Notes under the pieces: model-generated
Told to the model about the DNA's origin: nothing
The model's database searches: none
Seen by the model: only the letters and a program-made list of their open reading frames with translations
In this document: piece by piece, positions 22,421-30,858 of the stretch
How positions within the stretch are numbered: position 1 is the first letter of the stretch
Layout of the letters: every line of letters begins with the position of its first letter
Assembly: GCA_009778965.1 (NCBI GenBank)
Contig: WRFE01000015.1
Coordinates: 1 to 32,082, forward strand
From: Candidatus Endomicrobium labiotermitis
GTDB taxonomy: Bacteria > Elusimicrobiota > Endomicrobiia > Endomicrobiales > Endomicrobiaceae
Direction: 5' to 3'
DNA length: 32,082 bases
Translations under genes and position numbers: made by a program

Positions 22421-23578
22421 ATGAATGGAGCACTTGAGAAAATAAAACGCGGTACAAATGAAATTATATCTACGGCAGAACTTGAGAAAAAACTTGCTTC
22501 CGGCAAAAAGCTGAGAGTAAAACTTGGCGTTGACCCGACCGCTCCGGATTTGCATTTAGGTCATACCGTAGTAATAAATAAACTTAAAACTTTTCAGGAT
22601 TTAGGTCATCAGGTTGTTTTTCTGATAGGCGATTTTACGGCAAGAATCGGCGATCCGTCGGGACGTTCGGATACCCGTCCTATGATGAGCGATGAGCAGA
22701 TAGCCAAAAATATACAGACATACACTGCGCAGGTTTTTAAAATACTGGATGAAAGTAAAACGGAACTCGTTTATAACAGCAAATGGCTGGAAGAGCTCGG
22801 CATAAAAGGGCTGCTTGCTCTCGCTTCGAGAAATACCGTCGCCCAGATGCTTGTCCGTGATGATTTTGAAAAAAGATATAAAGAAGATAAGCCTATAAGC
22901 ATAGTGGAATTTATGTATCCGATGCTTCAGGCCTACGATTCGGTTGCTTTAAAAGCCGATGTGGAACTCGGCGGAAACGACCAAAAATTTAATCTTTTGC
23001 TCGGGCGCGATATGCAAAGAGATTATGGACAGGAAGCGCAGATTGTAATAACAATGCCGCTTCTCGAAGGCACGGACGGCGTTAAAAAAATGTCAAAAAG
23101 CTATAATAATTATATAGCTTTAAACGACACTTCCAAAGATATGTTCGGCAAAATAATGTCTGTATCCGATCAGCTTATGTACAGATATTACGAACTTTTA
23201 ACGCAGGCTGATTTGAAAACAGTCAAAGAAATGCATCCTAAAGAGGCCAAGGTCGCGCTTGCTCTTGAAATTACGGAGAGATATCATGGGAAAGAGGACG
23301 CTTTAAAGGCGAAAGAAGAATTTGATAAAGTTTTTGCGAAAAAAGATATTCCCGATGATATAGAAGAATTTATTGTTGAAAATAATGCAATAAAACTGTC
23401 TGATTTGCTCGTTAACAGCAATATGGTTTCAAGTAAAAATGAAGCCAGAAGGCTTATAGAGCAGGGGGGTGTTAAAATAGATTTGCAGAAAATCTCGGAA
23501 GACATTGAAATAAAAATTGAAAAAGATTTTATTTTGCAGGCAGGAAAAAGAAAATTTAAGAAGATTGTTGTAAAATAA
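22421..23578 (+). CDS. tyrS: Tyrosyl-tRNA synthetase
   Basis: A 385-residue class I synthetase that attaches tyrosine to tRNA-Tyr. The HIGH-type motif is HLGH (residues 45-48) within [15 protein letters not shown], and the KMSKS loop is exact (223-227). [36 protein letters not shown] marks the tyrosine and tRNA site of the TyrZ-like subgroup. Residues about 320-385 form an S4 RNA-binding domain ([29 protein letters not shown]). It lies 13 nt after pfkA and 15 nt before the LpoB-like gene, each with its own ribosome site, so all three appear to share an mRNA. Confidence 0.96.
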   Translation: MNGALEKIKRGTNEIISTAELEKKLASGKKLRVKLGVDPTAPDLHLGHTVVINKLKTFQDLGHQVVFLIGDFTARIGDPSGRSDTRPMMSDEQIAKNIQTYTAQVFKILDESKTELVYNSKWLEELGIKGLLALASRNTVAQMLVRDDFEKRYKEDKPISIVEFMYPMLQAYDSVALKADVELGGNDQKFNLLLGRDMQRDYGQEAQIVITMPLLEGTDGVKKMSKSYNNYIALNDTSKDMFGKIMSVSDQLMYRYYELLTQADLKTVKEMHPKEAKVALALEITERYHGKEDALKAKEEFDKVFAKKDIPDDIEEFIVENNAIKLSDLLVNSNMVSSKNEARRLIEQGGVKIDLQKISEDIEIKIEKDFILQAGKRKFKKIVVK

Positions 23579-23593
23579 TAGGAGGATGGTAAA

Positions 23594-24202
23594 ATGAATT
23601 TGAAAAAATTGTCGTTATGTCTTTTGGCTTTAACGTTTTGCGTAAGCATGTTCGCGTGTTCCGGACAAAGAGTCACAAGAGTCAATAATGACCAACCTAT
23701 TGATTTAAGCGGAAACTGGAACGATACGGATTCGCGATTGGTGTCGCAAGAAATGATAACTGATGCTTTGGGTTCTGCGTGGCTGAGAGATTTTACAGAG
23801 AAGCAGGGAAGAAGACCTGTTGTTATAGTGGGAGATGTTTTAAATATGACTGAAGAACATATAAATACAGGTACATTTGTACAAGATCTTGCAAGAAATT
23901 TAACAAATTCAGGCAGAGTAACTTTTGTCGCTTCAAGAGATCAGCGCGAAGCTTTAAGAGATGAAAGAGCGGATCAGGCGGAGCACGCAAGAGCTTCCAC
24001 TGTAAGCCAGCAGGGAAATGAAACCGGCGCGGATTTTATGCTTAAAGGGCAGATTAGTTCTATGCTTGACACAGGAAGCGGAGCACAGTTAATAGTTTAT
24101 CAGGTTGACCTTGAAATGATTAATATTGAAACTAATGAAAGAGTATGGATGGGCAATAAAACTATAAGAAAAGTAGTATCAAGAAATCGTTTTAGAGCGT
24201 AA
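23594..24202 (+). CDS. LpoB-like lipoprotein (penicillin-binding protein activator family)
   Basis: A 202-residue lipoprotein with lipobox SMFAC (Cys22) and a short Asn/Asp-rich linker. The globular domain (about 45-202) is like LpoB/YcfM: VSQEMITDALGSAWLRDF, RPVVIVGDVLNMTEEHINT, FVQDLARNLTNSGRVTFVASR, GADFMLKGQISSM and YQVDLEMINIETNERVWMGNKTIRK. In E. coli LpoB crosses from the outer membrane to activate PBP1B. Here only family membership can be claimed. The start follows TAGGAGGA. The COG3014-like gene starts 2 nt after the stop, in a conserved-looking trio of exported proteins. Confidence 0.88.
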   Translation: MNLKKLSLCLLALTFCVSMFACSGQRVTRVNNDQPIDLSGNWNDTDSRLVSQEMITDALGSAWLRDFTEKQGRRPVVIVGDVLNMTEEHINTGTFVQDLARNLTNSGRVTFVASRDQREALRDERADQAEHARASTVSQQGNETGADFMLKGQISSMLDTGSGAQLIVYQVDLEMINIETNERVWMGNKTIRKVVSRNRFRA

Positions 24203-24204
24203 TA

Positions 24205-25632
24205 ATGACCGGTATCGGTTTTAAAATTATAAAAGCGCGTTCCTTACGCATTGCCGTTTTATTTCTTATTGCGGCGATGTTCGGGGGATGCGCTTCCGGT
24301 TTAAACGGCAGGTATTACAACCAGTTAAGAGATAAAATAGACTCGGGAGAGTTTCAAGCGGCCGCGGATTTAGTGCAAAACTCTAAAAGAAAATACGGCC
24401 AAAGAAATATTCTTTTATTTCATCTCGACAGCGGGTTTACAAATCATCTCGCCGAAAATTTTCAGATAAGTTTCAGAAATTTTGAAAACGCAAAACTCAG
24501 TTTTGAAGAGTTCTTTCAAAGAAGCATAAGCGCGGGAGCCGCGTCTATGTTTTTTAACGATTCGACTATGCCTTATTCCGGTACGAATTTTGAAAGAACC
24601 CACATGCTTGTTTTTGCGGCTTTAAATCATATTTTGTCGGGTGATGATATGGCTGCAGCCGTTGAAGCAAGACAGGCAAACAGACTGTTTTTGACATTTG
24701 CCGTTGACGGTGATTTTTACAGCGACGACGGTTTTATAAGATATTTTATGGGGCTTGTCTATGAAAATGCCGGATTTTTAAACGATGCGCATGTGTCTTA
24801 TTTCAGGGCGCTGAGAGCCTACCGCGGCGGAGTCGTAAATATTGCTCCTCCCCAAGATTTAATAAACGACGCTTATACCACAGCCTTGCGTTTGAGAATG
24901 TCCGCGAGAGCCGCAGAAATAAAAGCCGAATTTCCTTCCGCGCGTGACAACAGGCTTAATTCGCCGAACGGAGAACTTATTGTAATATGCTATAACGGTT
25001 TTGTACCAAGAAAAATCAGCAGGGTTTTTGAGTTCGCGCTTTTTGATATATGGCCATACATAAATCAGGTTGAAGTTGACGATGAAGGAGAAGCCGCTGA
25101 ATTTGAAAGGGCTAGATCTGTTACAATCGCAGCTTTCGCCAGCGATTTTGTAAGAGTCGCTTTTCCGCAATACCAAAGGATTCCCAATAATATAGTTTCT
25201 TTTTCGGTAGATACTAATGTCAGAACAGAAGTTTCTTATATGGCTCAGGATTTGGCGCAGCTTGCCGAGAGATATCTTGACGATCAGATATTAAAAATCC
25301 GCGCTAAAGCTCTTGCGAGAGCCGCGGTCAGATATGTTCTAGGCAGAACTACTTCAAAAGCCGTTGCCGACGCGACCGGTCACGAAGCCTGGGGATTTTT
25401 AACCAGAACTCTTTTTAATATTTTTACGGCTGTTATTGAAAATGCGGATACAAGGGCATGGAATATTATTCCTGAAAATATACTTATGGCAAGGCTTCAG
25501 CTGCCTGAAGGACAAAATGCAGTTACTCTGAATTTTTTAGACAGAAACGGACGCAGACTTAGAGTTGAAGATATGACGGTTGATATAAAAAGCGGAAGGA
25601 AAAATTTTATCTTTGTGAGGGTAAGGTCATGA
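24205..25632 (+). CDS. COG3014-like lipoprotein
   Basis: A 475-residue exported protein with an N-terminal basic stretch, a hydrophobic core and lipobox MFGGC (Cys29). The mature part is helical and TPR-like early on (FQAAADLVQNSKRKYGQRNILLFHLDSGFTNHLAENF). HMLVFAALNHILSGDDMAAAVEARQANRLF and IRYFMGLVYENAGFLNDAHVSYFRALRAY follow, as I recall for COG3014 proteins of unknown function. A beta-rich C-terminal region ends the protein. The first Met comes immediately after TAA of the LpoB-like gene, so translation is coupled. The stop overlaps the next gene (ATGA). Such proteins recur beside LpoB-like and LPP20-like genes, which suggests a shared envelope role. Confidence 0.78.
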   Translation: MTGIGFKIIKARSLRIAVLFLIAAMFGGCASGLNGRYYNQLRDKIDSGEFQAAADLVQNSKRKYGQRNILLFHLDSGFTNHLAENFQISFRNFENAKLSFEEFFQRSISAGAASMFFNDSTMPYSGTNFERTHMLVFAALNHILSGDDMAAAVEARQANRLFLTFAVDGDFYSDDGFIRYFMGLVYENAGFLNDAHVSYFRALRAYRGGVVNIAPPQDLINDAYTTALRLRMSARAAEIKAEFPSARDNRLNSPNGELIVICYNGFVPRKISRVFEFALFDIWPYINQVEVDDEGEAAEFERARSVTIAAFASDFVRVAFPQYQRIPNNIVSFSVDTNVRTEVSYMAQDLAQLAERYLDDQILKIRAKALARAAVRYVLGRTTSKAVADATGHEAWGFLTRTLFNIFTAVIENADTRAWNIIPENILMARLQLPEGQNAVTLNFLDRNGRRLRVEDMTVDIKSGRKNFIFVRVRS

Positions 25633-26591
25633 AAACAAAAATTTTGTCTTTATTATTCTTGTTCGCTGTTGTTCCGGTTTTTGCGTCTGCGCCCGGGCCT
25701 CAATGGATTAAAACGGAAAAGCATATTAATTATCCGAACGATACTTTTATTACCAGGGTCGGGAAAGGTTCTACGTTCAAGGAAGCTGAATCGGCGGCAA
25801 AAAGAATCATCGTAAATGAGATTGTTAATGCTATACAAAAAAGCGGATTTACAATACGTAAAGCAGACAAGCTTGATGCGTTTATTCTCAGATCTTACGC
25901 TTCGTCATTGTCTTATAACAACAAAGCAGCCGGTGAATTTTATGTTTTTGGCACGGTCAATAGGAACACTATCAGAATGGACATTGAAAAGGAAATACTT
26001 TCAGTCAGAGGTAATGCTATTCACAATTTGCGTAAACTTGACGATTCCGTTTCAAATACTGTTCAAAAAATTAGAGAAGTAGACAATGTTTTAGCTAAAT
26101 ACAGACATGAAGATGTAATGATTCTTTTAAAGCAGTATTTAAAAGGAGATAATCTTATTCTTGAATCGCCGACATTCGAAAAAGAACGTCTTATAGATGA
26201 AAGGATAGAGTTATTTCAAAAAGTTTCATATGTTCTTAAAGTCGATGATTTTAACACAGCTAGAGTAAAAAAGTTTTTTTCTGAAAACGGATTGGTACTG
26301 CTTCCTTCGGTTCCTGATCAAAGTCTCGGGAGAGACATAATAGCCATAAATTGTAAAAAGGATATATCAGAGTCAAGTTACAATGAAGGTTTTAAATACG
26401 ATTGGACTGCTGAAGTATCTTTTACCGACGCTTATAATCCGGGCGTTGTTATATATTCCAATTCTTCATCCGGTTCTGAAAGTTCGGCAATAGAGCACGC
26501 AGCCGGCGAAAAAGCAAGGCTTTCCGCCGAACAGGAACTAAATGATATAATTTTTGATTTTTTGAAGACGACGTTTGACGAAAAAGAATAA
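25629..26591 (+). CDS. LPP20-like exported protein
   Basis: A 320-residue protein with a signal peptide (residues 1-19, cut near VFASA) and no lipobox cysteine. The N-terminal domain PQWIKTEKHINYPNDTFITRVGKGSTFKEAESAAKRIIVNEI resembles the LPP20 family, in which a Trp-containing start and an alpha-helix of Ala-rich repeats follow the signal. A helical middle (RKLDDSVSNTVQKIREVDNVLAKYRHEDVM) and a beta-rich end follow. It overlaps the COG3014-like gene by 4 nt. Function unknown; the trio with LpoB-like and COG3014-like proteins suggests cell-wall or outer-membrane assembly. Confidence 0.7.
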   Translation: MKTKILSLLFLFAVVPVFASAPGPQWIKTEKHINYPNDTFITRVGKGSTFKEAESAAKRIIVNEIVNAIQKSGFTIRKADKLDAFILRSYASSLSYNNKAAGEFYVFGTVNRNTIRMDIEKEILSVRGNAIHNLRKLDDSVSNTVQKIREVDNVLAKYRHEDVMILLKQYLKGDNLILESPTFEKERLIDERIELFQKVSYVLKVDDFNTARVKKFFSENGLVLLPSVPDQSLGRDIIAINCKKDISESSYNEGFKYDWTAEVSFTDAYNPGVVIYSNSSSGSESSAIEHAAGEKARLSAEQELNDIIFDFLKTTFDEKE

Positions 26592-26644
26592 ATAATAAAG
26601 TACAAATAACAAATTTTTGTCTATCGGCAATAAAAGGCAAGAAA

Positions 26645-27889
26645 ATGAAAGCGTTTACCATCCAGATAGGGATTTTCGGCAGAACAAATTCCGGAAAATC
26701 TTCTTTGATGAATTTTATTACAAATCAAAATACTTCGATAGTTTCTCAAATTTCCGGAACGACTACAGACGTTGTATCGAAACAAATCGAGATTAATCCT
26801 TTGGGTCCGGTAACTTTGTTTGATACCGCGGGCATTGGCGATTCTTCCGCTTTAGGTTCTGCCAGAATGGAAAAAACAAAAGAGATTTTAAATTCTTCCG
26901 ATGTTGTTCTTTTGCTTGCCGAAACCGATAAATTCGGGGATTTGGAAATAGAAATAATACAAGCGGCAGACAGAAGAAAAACACCGGTCATAATAGTAAT
27001 ATCAAAAAATGATTTGAATCCTCCGGATTCCAATTTTATTAAGGAGCTTGGCTCCTATTCGAAAAATGTTTTACAGTTTTCTTCCGTCACAGGAAACAGA
27101 GATAACTTTTTAAACGAACTTAAAAAAATATTATTCGGGGTTTTGCCGGAAAACTATATAGAAAATTATTCGCCGCTAAAAGATATTATAAAAAACGATG
27201 ATACCGTTATTTTGGTTATGCCAATAGACGCGGGCGCACCGCGCGGTAAAATTATAATGCCGCAAATACAGACCATAAGGCATATTTTAGATTTAAACGC
27301 CTGCTCTTATATCGCGCAAGACAGCCAGTATCAGACCATATTAAACAATCTTAAAGTAAAACCGGTTATTGTTATAACAGATTCCCAGTCGGTCAAAAAA
27401 ATTGCGGCAATTACGCCCGCTGACGTAAAACTTACAACTTTTTCTACTATATTTGCTGCGGATAAATCCGATATTATTGAAATGGCTAAAGGCGCGTCGG
27501 CGTTAAGTACCCTTAAAGACGGCGATAAAATTTTAATTTCCGAAGCCTGCACGCATCACGCTTCGGCTGATGATATCGGAAGGATTAAACTGCCTAAATG
27601 GATAAAAGAATATGCCGGACAAAACATAGAGATCGTTTATGCAAACGGTCAGGATTTTCCTAATATAGAGGAATTAAAAACATATAAAGTTATTGTTCAT
27701 TGCGGAGCGTGTACATTAAACAGAAAAAACATGCTTGCAAGGCTTAATAAAGCCGTTGAAGCGGGTGTTCCTATAACCAATTACGGCATTGCCATATCGG
27801 TAATGCAAGGCGTGATAGAGAAAGTTTTAGAAGTTTTTCCGGAAGCCCTGAAAGCCTATAAACAACAATTAATAAATAACAAAGAATAA
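26645..27889 (+). CDS. hydF: [FeFe]-hydrogenase maturation GTPase HydF
   Basis: A 414-residue protein acting as scaffold and carrier for the di-iron part of the hydrogenase H-cluster, working with HydE and HydG. The GTPase domain (1-170) has P-loop GRTNSGKSS, TTTDVV switch and DTAGIGD. A dimerisation domain follows. The C-terminal [4Fe-4S] domain has Cys302-x-His304 and, 47 residues on, His352-Cys353-GA-Cys356, the family pattern. HydE, HydG and hydrogenase genes are not in the window. The last eight residues (QQLINNKE) and the stop lie in the palindromic repeat at 27863-27992. The gap to the preceding gene is 53 nt, AT-rich, with only a weak AAGGCAAG ribosome site. Confidence 0.95.
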   Translation: MKAFTIQIGIFGRTNSGKSSLMNFITNQNTSIVSQISGTTTDVVSKQIEINPLGPVTLFDTAGIGDSSALGSARMEKTKEILNSSDVVLLLAETDKFGDLEIEIIQAADRRKTPVIIVISKNDLNPPDSNFIKELGSYSKNVLQFSSVTGNRDNFLNELKKILFGVLPENYIENYSPLKDIIKNDDTVILVMPIDAGAPRGKIIMPQIQTIRHILDLNACSYIAQDSQYQTILNNLKVKPVIVITDSQSVKKIAAITPADVKLTTFSTIFAADKSDIIEMAKGASALSTLKDGDKILISEACTHHASADDIGRIKLPKWIKEYAGQNIEIVYANGQDFPNIEELKTYKVIVHCGACTLNRKNMLARLNKAVEAGVPITNYGIAISVMQGVIEKVLEVFPEALKAYKQQLINNKE

Positions 27890-27992
27890 TTAATAATTGT
27901 TGAGTTTTCGCTTTACGAAAACCGTTTTCATATATTTCAACTTTGGCGAAATTTCAAAATTGTTAATTATTAACTATTTATTATTAATTGTC
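27863..27992. repeat. AT-rich palindromic intergenic repeat, copy B
   Basis: Second copy of the element at 2072-2197. The left arm (CAACAATTAATAAATAACAA) codes the end of hydF. Hairpin GTTTTCG / CGAAAAC spans 27904-27922. A degenerate version of the second hairpin (CTTTGGCGAAA) follows, and the right arm is TTAATTATTAACTATTTATT. The tpiA promoter lies 10 nt beyond it, just as the ilvD promoter lies shortly after copy A. Confidence 0.7.
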
Positions 27993-28001
27993 GTTCAAAT
28001 T

Positions 28002-28010
28002 TGATATAAT
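28002..28010 (+). promoter_or_regulatory. Extended -10 promoter of tpiA
   Basis: TGATATAAT, with no good -35 at the proper distance. The predicted start of transcription is near 28017. The leader includes AAAAGGAG before the ATG at 28048. The ten bases TTGATATAAT are identical to those before ilvD. Confidence 0.6.
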
Positions 28011-28047
28011 TTCTAATCAATATTAACAGAAAAGGAGACGTTTTTTT

Positions 28048-28800
28048 ATGAGAAAACCCTTGATGGCCGGAAACTGGAAAATGAACAAGAGCATAGCCGA
28101 GGCTGTGTCTATGGTAAATGCTTTGAAAACTGCTGTTGCGGATGTTTCTGATGTGGAAATTTTGTTATGCCCTACTTTTACCGCTTTGTATGCGGTAAAT
28201 AATGAAATAAAAGGAACAAATATAAACCTTGGAGCCCAAAATCTTTTTTGGGAACCTAAAGGCGCTTTTACAGGCGAAATTTCTCCTGCAATGGTAAAAG
28301 ATGCAGGCTGTTCATATGTTATTATCGGTCATTCCGAACGCAGGCAGTATTTCGGCGAAACGGATGAAACAGTGAACAAGAGGACAAAAGCCGCGTTTGC
28401 CGAGGGAATTATTCCGATTGTTTGTGTAGGAGAAACTCTTCAGGAAAGAGAAGATAATGTAACTTTTAAGGTTATTGAAGCCCAGATAAAAGGCGGTCTT
28501 GTAAATTTAACCGCTGAAGAAGCCGCGACAGTAGTGATTGCTTATGAACCTGTGTGGGCTATAGGAACCGGTAAAACTGCTACTCCCGATCAGGCGCAGG
28601 AAGTTCATGCTTTTATAAGAAAACTTTATGCGGAACTTTATAAAGATGCCGCCGATAAAGTAAGAATTCTCTACGGCGGATCTGTCAATCCTAAAAACGT
28701 TTCCGAACTTATGAAACAGCCTGATATCGACGGCGGTTTGGTGGGCGGAGCAAGTCTGGAAGCGGATTCTTTTGCGCAGCTTGTAAAATATTCCAAATAA
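28048..28800 (+). CDS. tpiA: Triosephosphate isomerase
   Basis: A 250-residue TIM barrel that interconverts dihydroxyacetone phosphate and glyceraldehyde-3-phosphate. The substrate-binding Lys11 is in GNWKMNK, the catalytic His is in IIGHSERRQYFGETDE, and the catalytic Glu is in AYEPVWAIGTGKTAT. Phosphate loops are ILYGGSVNPKN and GGLVGGASL. Length is standard. The strong AAAAGGAG site is 10 nt or so before the ATG. The stop TAA is followed without any gap by the ATG of the PduL-type gene, so the two are cotranscribed. Confidence 0.97.
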   Translation: MRKPLMAGNWKMNKSIAEAVSMVNALKTAVADVSDVEILLCPTFTALYAVNNEIKGTNINLGAQNLFWEPKGAFTGEISPAMVKDAGCSYVIIGHSERRQYFGETDETVNKRTKAAFAEGIIPIVCVGETLQEREDNVTFKVIEAQIKGGLVNLTAEEAATVVIAYEPVWAIGTGKTATPDQAQEVHAFIRKLYAELYKDAADKVRILYGGSVNPKNVSELMKQPDIDGGLVGGASLEADSFAQLVKYSK

Positions 28801-29370
28801 ATGAAAGTAACGGTGAATGTTTCCAACAGACACATTCATTTGACAAGAGAGCATGTTGAAGCTCTTTTCGGAAAAGACTATGTTCTTACAAAACAAAAAA
28901 CGCTTATGCAGCCTCATCAGTTTGCTGCAAATGAAACTTTGACTGTATCTGGACCGAGAAATGAAGTTTCCGGAGTAAGAATCGTCGGTCCGGAAAGAAA
29001 TCAAACGCAGATTGAAATTACTGTTGCAGACGCGCGTCATTTGGGAATACCGGCTGTTTTAAGAGTTTCGGGAGATTTGAAAGGATCTGCATCTGCTATT
29101 TTGAAAGGACCCGAAGGAATAGTCGAACTTAATGAAGGCGTGATTGTCGCAAAAAGACATATACACATTTCCGAAACTGACGCGATTGAAATGAGTTTGA
29201 AAACAGGCGACCTTGTTTTCGTAAAAATCAGTGGGGAAAGAGCTTTAATGTATGAAAACGTAGTAATAAGAACAGACAAAAAAAACGCCGAACCTGAATG
29301 CCATTTGGATATTGAAGAAGCCAATGCGGCATTAATAAAAAACGGCGATAAAGCGGATATAATAAAATGA
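28801..29370 (+). CDS. PduL-type phosphotransacylase
   Basis: A 189-residue enzyme of the PduL family, unrelated in sequence to classical Pta, that moves an acyl group between CoA and phosphate. Two similar halves carry the metal-binding histidines: NVSNRHIHLTREHVEALFG and LMQPHQFAANETLTV in the first, VAKRHIHISETDAIE and CHLDIEEANAAL in the second. No shell-targeting N-terminal peptide is seen, so it is likely a free cytoplasmic enzyme and not part of a microcompartment. In a fermenter without a visible Pta it could make acetyl-phosphate for acetate and ATP formation. Start is directly after the tpiA stop and the end overlaps rpiB by 4 nt. Confidence 0.92.
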   Translation: MKVTVNVSNRHIHLTREHVEALFGKDYVLTKQKTLMQPHQFAANETLTVSGPRNEVSGVRIVGPERNQTQIEITVADARHLGIPAVLRVSGDLKGSASAILKGPEGIVELNEGVIVAKRHIHISETDAIEMSLKTGDLVFVKISGERALMYENVVIRTDKKNAEPECHLDIEEANAALIKNGDKADIIK

Positions 29371-29831
29371 ACAAAATTAAAAAAGTGGCGTTTGGGACGG
29401 ATCATGCGGCGGCGGAAGTAATAAGAAACACTGTAAAAGAGTATTTGAAAAGCATCGGTTATGAAGTTGAAGATTTCGGTTTTTGCGGAGAAGGATCTTG
29501 CGATTATCCCGATTATGCCGTAAAAGTCGCCGAGAGCGTGCGCGACGGAAAAGCCGATAAAGGCATTCTTATATGCGGTACCGGAATAGGTATGTCAATA
29601 GCCGCAAATAAAGTGCAGGGAGTAATAGCCGCGGTTTGCTGGGATGAAGATACCGCGAAACTTTGCGCGCAGCATAATAACGCCGATATTTTGTGTTTAG
29701 GATCAAGAACCGCTACGGTCAGCGCTTTATGCTCCAGAATAAAAGTTTTCCTTGAAACTGAGTTTGAAGAAAGACATTCGGGAAGAATAGCCAAAATTAA
29801 AGAGATAGAAAAAAAGCAGTGCGCGAAATAA
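29367..29831 (+). CDS. rpiB: Ribose-5-phosphate isomerase B
   Basis: A 154-residue RpiB/LacAB-family enzyme that interconverts ribose-5-phosphate and ribulose-5-phosphate. FGTDHAA (Asp12, His13) begins the protein, with YPDYAVKVAESV, catalytic Cys70 in ICGTGIGMSIAANK, and AQHNNADILCLGSR. The usual SDHAG motif is TDHAA here, a mild change. Its ATG overlaps the PduL stop. The product links to rpe at 14874 for the non-oxidative pentose-phosphate pathway. Sugar-phosphate isomerases of this family can also act on other sugars, but the Cys and HNN motif support ribose. Confidence 0.95.
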   Translation: MNKIKKVAFGTDHAAAEVIRNTVKEYLKSIGYEVEDFGFCGEGSCDYPDYAVKVAESVRDGKADKGILICGTGIGMSIAANKVQGVIAAVCWDEDTAKLCAQHNNADILCLGSRTATVSALCSRIKVFLETEFEERHSGRIAKIKEIEKKQCAK

Positions 29832-29848
29832 ATTGCGGAGTTAAATAA

Positions 29849-30271
29849 ATGAAAAAACTTTTTATAAGTTTGATTTTCTTTTTCTCGGCGTTTGTCTTCG
29901 CTTCAGCTTCGTCAGGAGGTCTTGAGAAAGCATTAATACTTTTAAATGACGGAAAAACAGACGAAGCGATGGATATAGTAAGTTTGAAGCTTAAATCCGA
30001 AACGGTTTCCGCCGACGCATATATGGCTATGGGATTGATACAGCTTGACAAGAAAAATTATTCGCAGGCCAAAGAAAATTTTGAACAAGCTTTGCGGATA
30101 AACAAAAAAATAGTCGCCGCGCACTATATGCTGGCGATGATTTACGAAAAAGAAGGCAATGACGAACTGGCAATAGATAAGTGGCAAAGAATATTAAAGC
30201 ATGCCAAAGACGTTAATCTCAGGGCTCTTGCCGAAAAACACATAAAACAGCTTAAAGGACAACTGGAATGA
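29849..30271 (+). CDS. Exported TPR protein
   Basis: A 140-residue protein with a signal peptide (about 1-20, MKKLFISLIFFFSAFVFASA). It carries about three tetratricopeptide repeats: GLEKALILLNDGKTDEAMDIVSLKL, YMAMGLIQLDKKNYSQAKENFEQALRIN and AHYMLAMIYEKEGNDELAIDKWQRILKH. TPR arrays bind other proteins, so this is probably a periplasmic assembly or scaffold factor. Its stop overlaps the start of the next lipoprotein gene (ATGA). Partner unknown. The start has a modest GGAG 10 nt upstream. Confidence 0.85.
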   Translation: MKKLFISLIFFFSAFVFASASSGGLEKALILLNDGKTDEAMDIVSLKLKSETVSADAYMAMGLIQLDKKNYSQAKENFEQALRINKKIVAAHYMLAMIYEKEGNDELAIDKWQRILKHAKDVNLRALAEKHIKQLKGQLE

Positions 30272-30834
30272 TAAAAAAGTTTTCCGTCTTAGCTGTTTTT
30301 TTTATTTTTTTTATGTCATGCGCTTCAAACAGGGCTGTTATAAAACAGGATTTTGATTTTTCTGCAATAAGAACTGTAAGGGTAGGAAATTTCTCACCGG
30401 CAAACAACGTGCTTAGCAGTTCCGGAGACGCGGTGCAGTCCGCTTTCATAAGACAACTGCTTGCTCGCGGTTTCATGGTTGTTGTTGACCCGAACGCTCC
30501 CGCGGATGCAGTAATACAGGGAAGCGTTCTGACGTTTCAGCCGGAAAGAAGATTTCTTGTCCGTACTTCCGATAATCGCAGACCCGGTCATTGGCATGGC
30601 TGGGGCAGCGACGCAATTGAAGTGGGAGGTTCAAATGTTTACGATTTGGGACCGGCTTTCGGTATGGACGGAAGAGTTATTGCCAGTAACGCTACCGTAG
30701 GAATTTCCGCTCATATGACCGACGTTCGGACCGGAAAAGTAGTCTGGTCTATTTCTTTCTCTTATGAAGGTTTGGATTTGAATTCCGCTTTAAACGGAGC
30801 AGTCAGATTTATAGTCAGAACTTTGCCCAATTAG
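30268..30834 (+). CDS. Small lipoprotein, DUF4136/LpoB-fold-like
   Basis: A 188-residue lipoprotein with lipobox FFMSC (Cys18). The mature domain has IRTVRVGNFSPANNVLSSSGDAVQSAFIRQLLARGFMVVVDP followed by ADAVIQGSVLTF and, near the end, VGISAHMTDVRTGKVVWSISFSYEGLDLNSALNGAVRFIV. This order (strand, helix, 'ADAVIQGSV', 'VDVRTGKVVW') is common to small lipoproteins of the DUF4136, CsgG-like and LpoB-like groups. I cannot choose among them. Tight overlap with the TPR gene suggests they work together in the outer membrane or periplasm. Confidence 0.75.
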   Translation: MIKKFSVLAVFFIFFMSCASNRAVIKQDFDFSAIRTVRVGNFSPANNVLSSSGDAVQSAFIRQLLARGFMVVVDPNAPADAVIQGSVLTFQPERRFLVRTSDNRRPGHWHGWGSDAIEVGGSNVYDLGPAFGMDGRVIASNATVGISAHMTDVRTGKVVWSISFSYEGLDLNSALNGAVRFIVRTLPN

Positions 30835-30858
30835 ACCATAACGTGACAGGAGAAATAA

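Noticed and set aside
28507-29040. Minus-strand frame of 177 codons opposite tpiA and the PduL-type gene
   Set aside because: It is antisense to two genes with complete catalytic motifs and shows no domain or ribosome site of its own.
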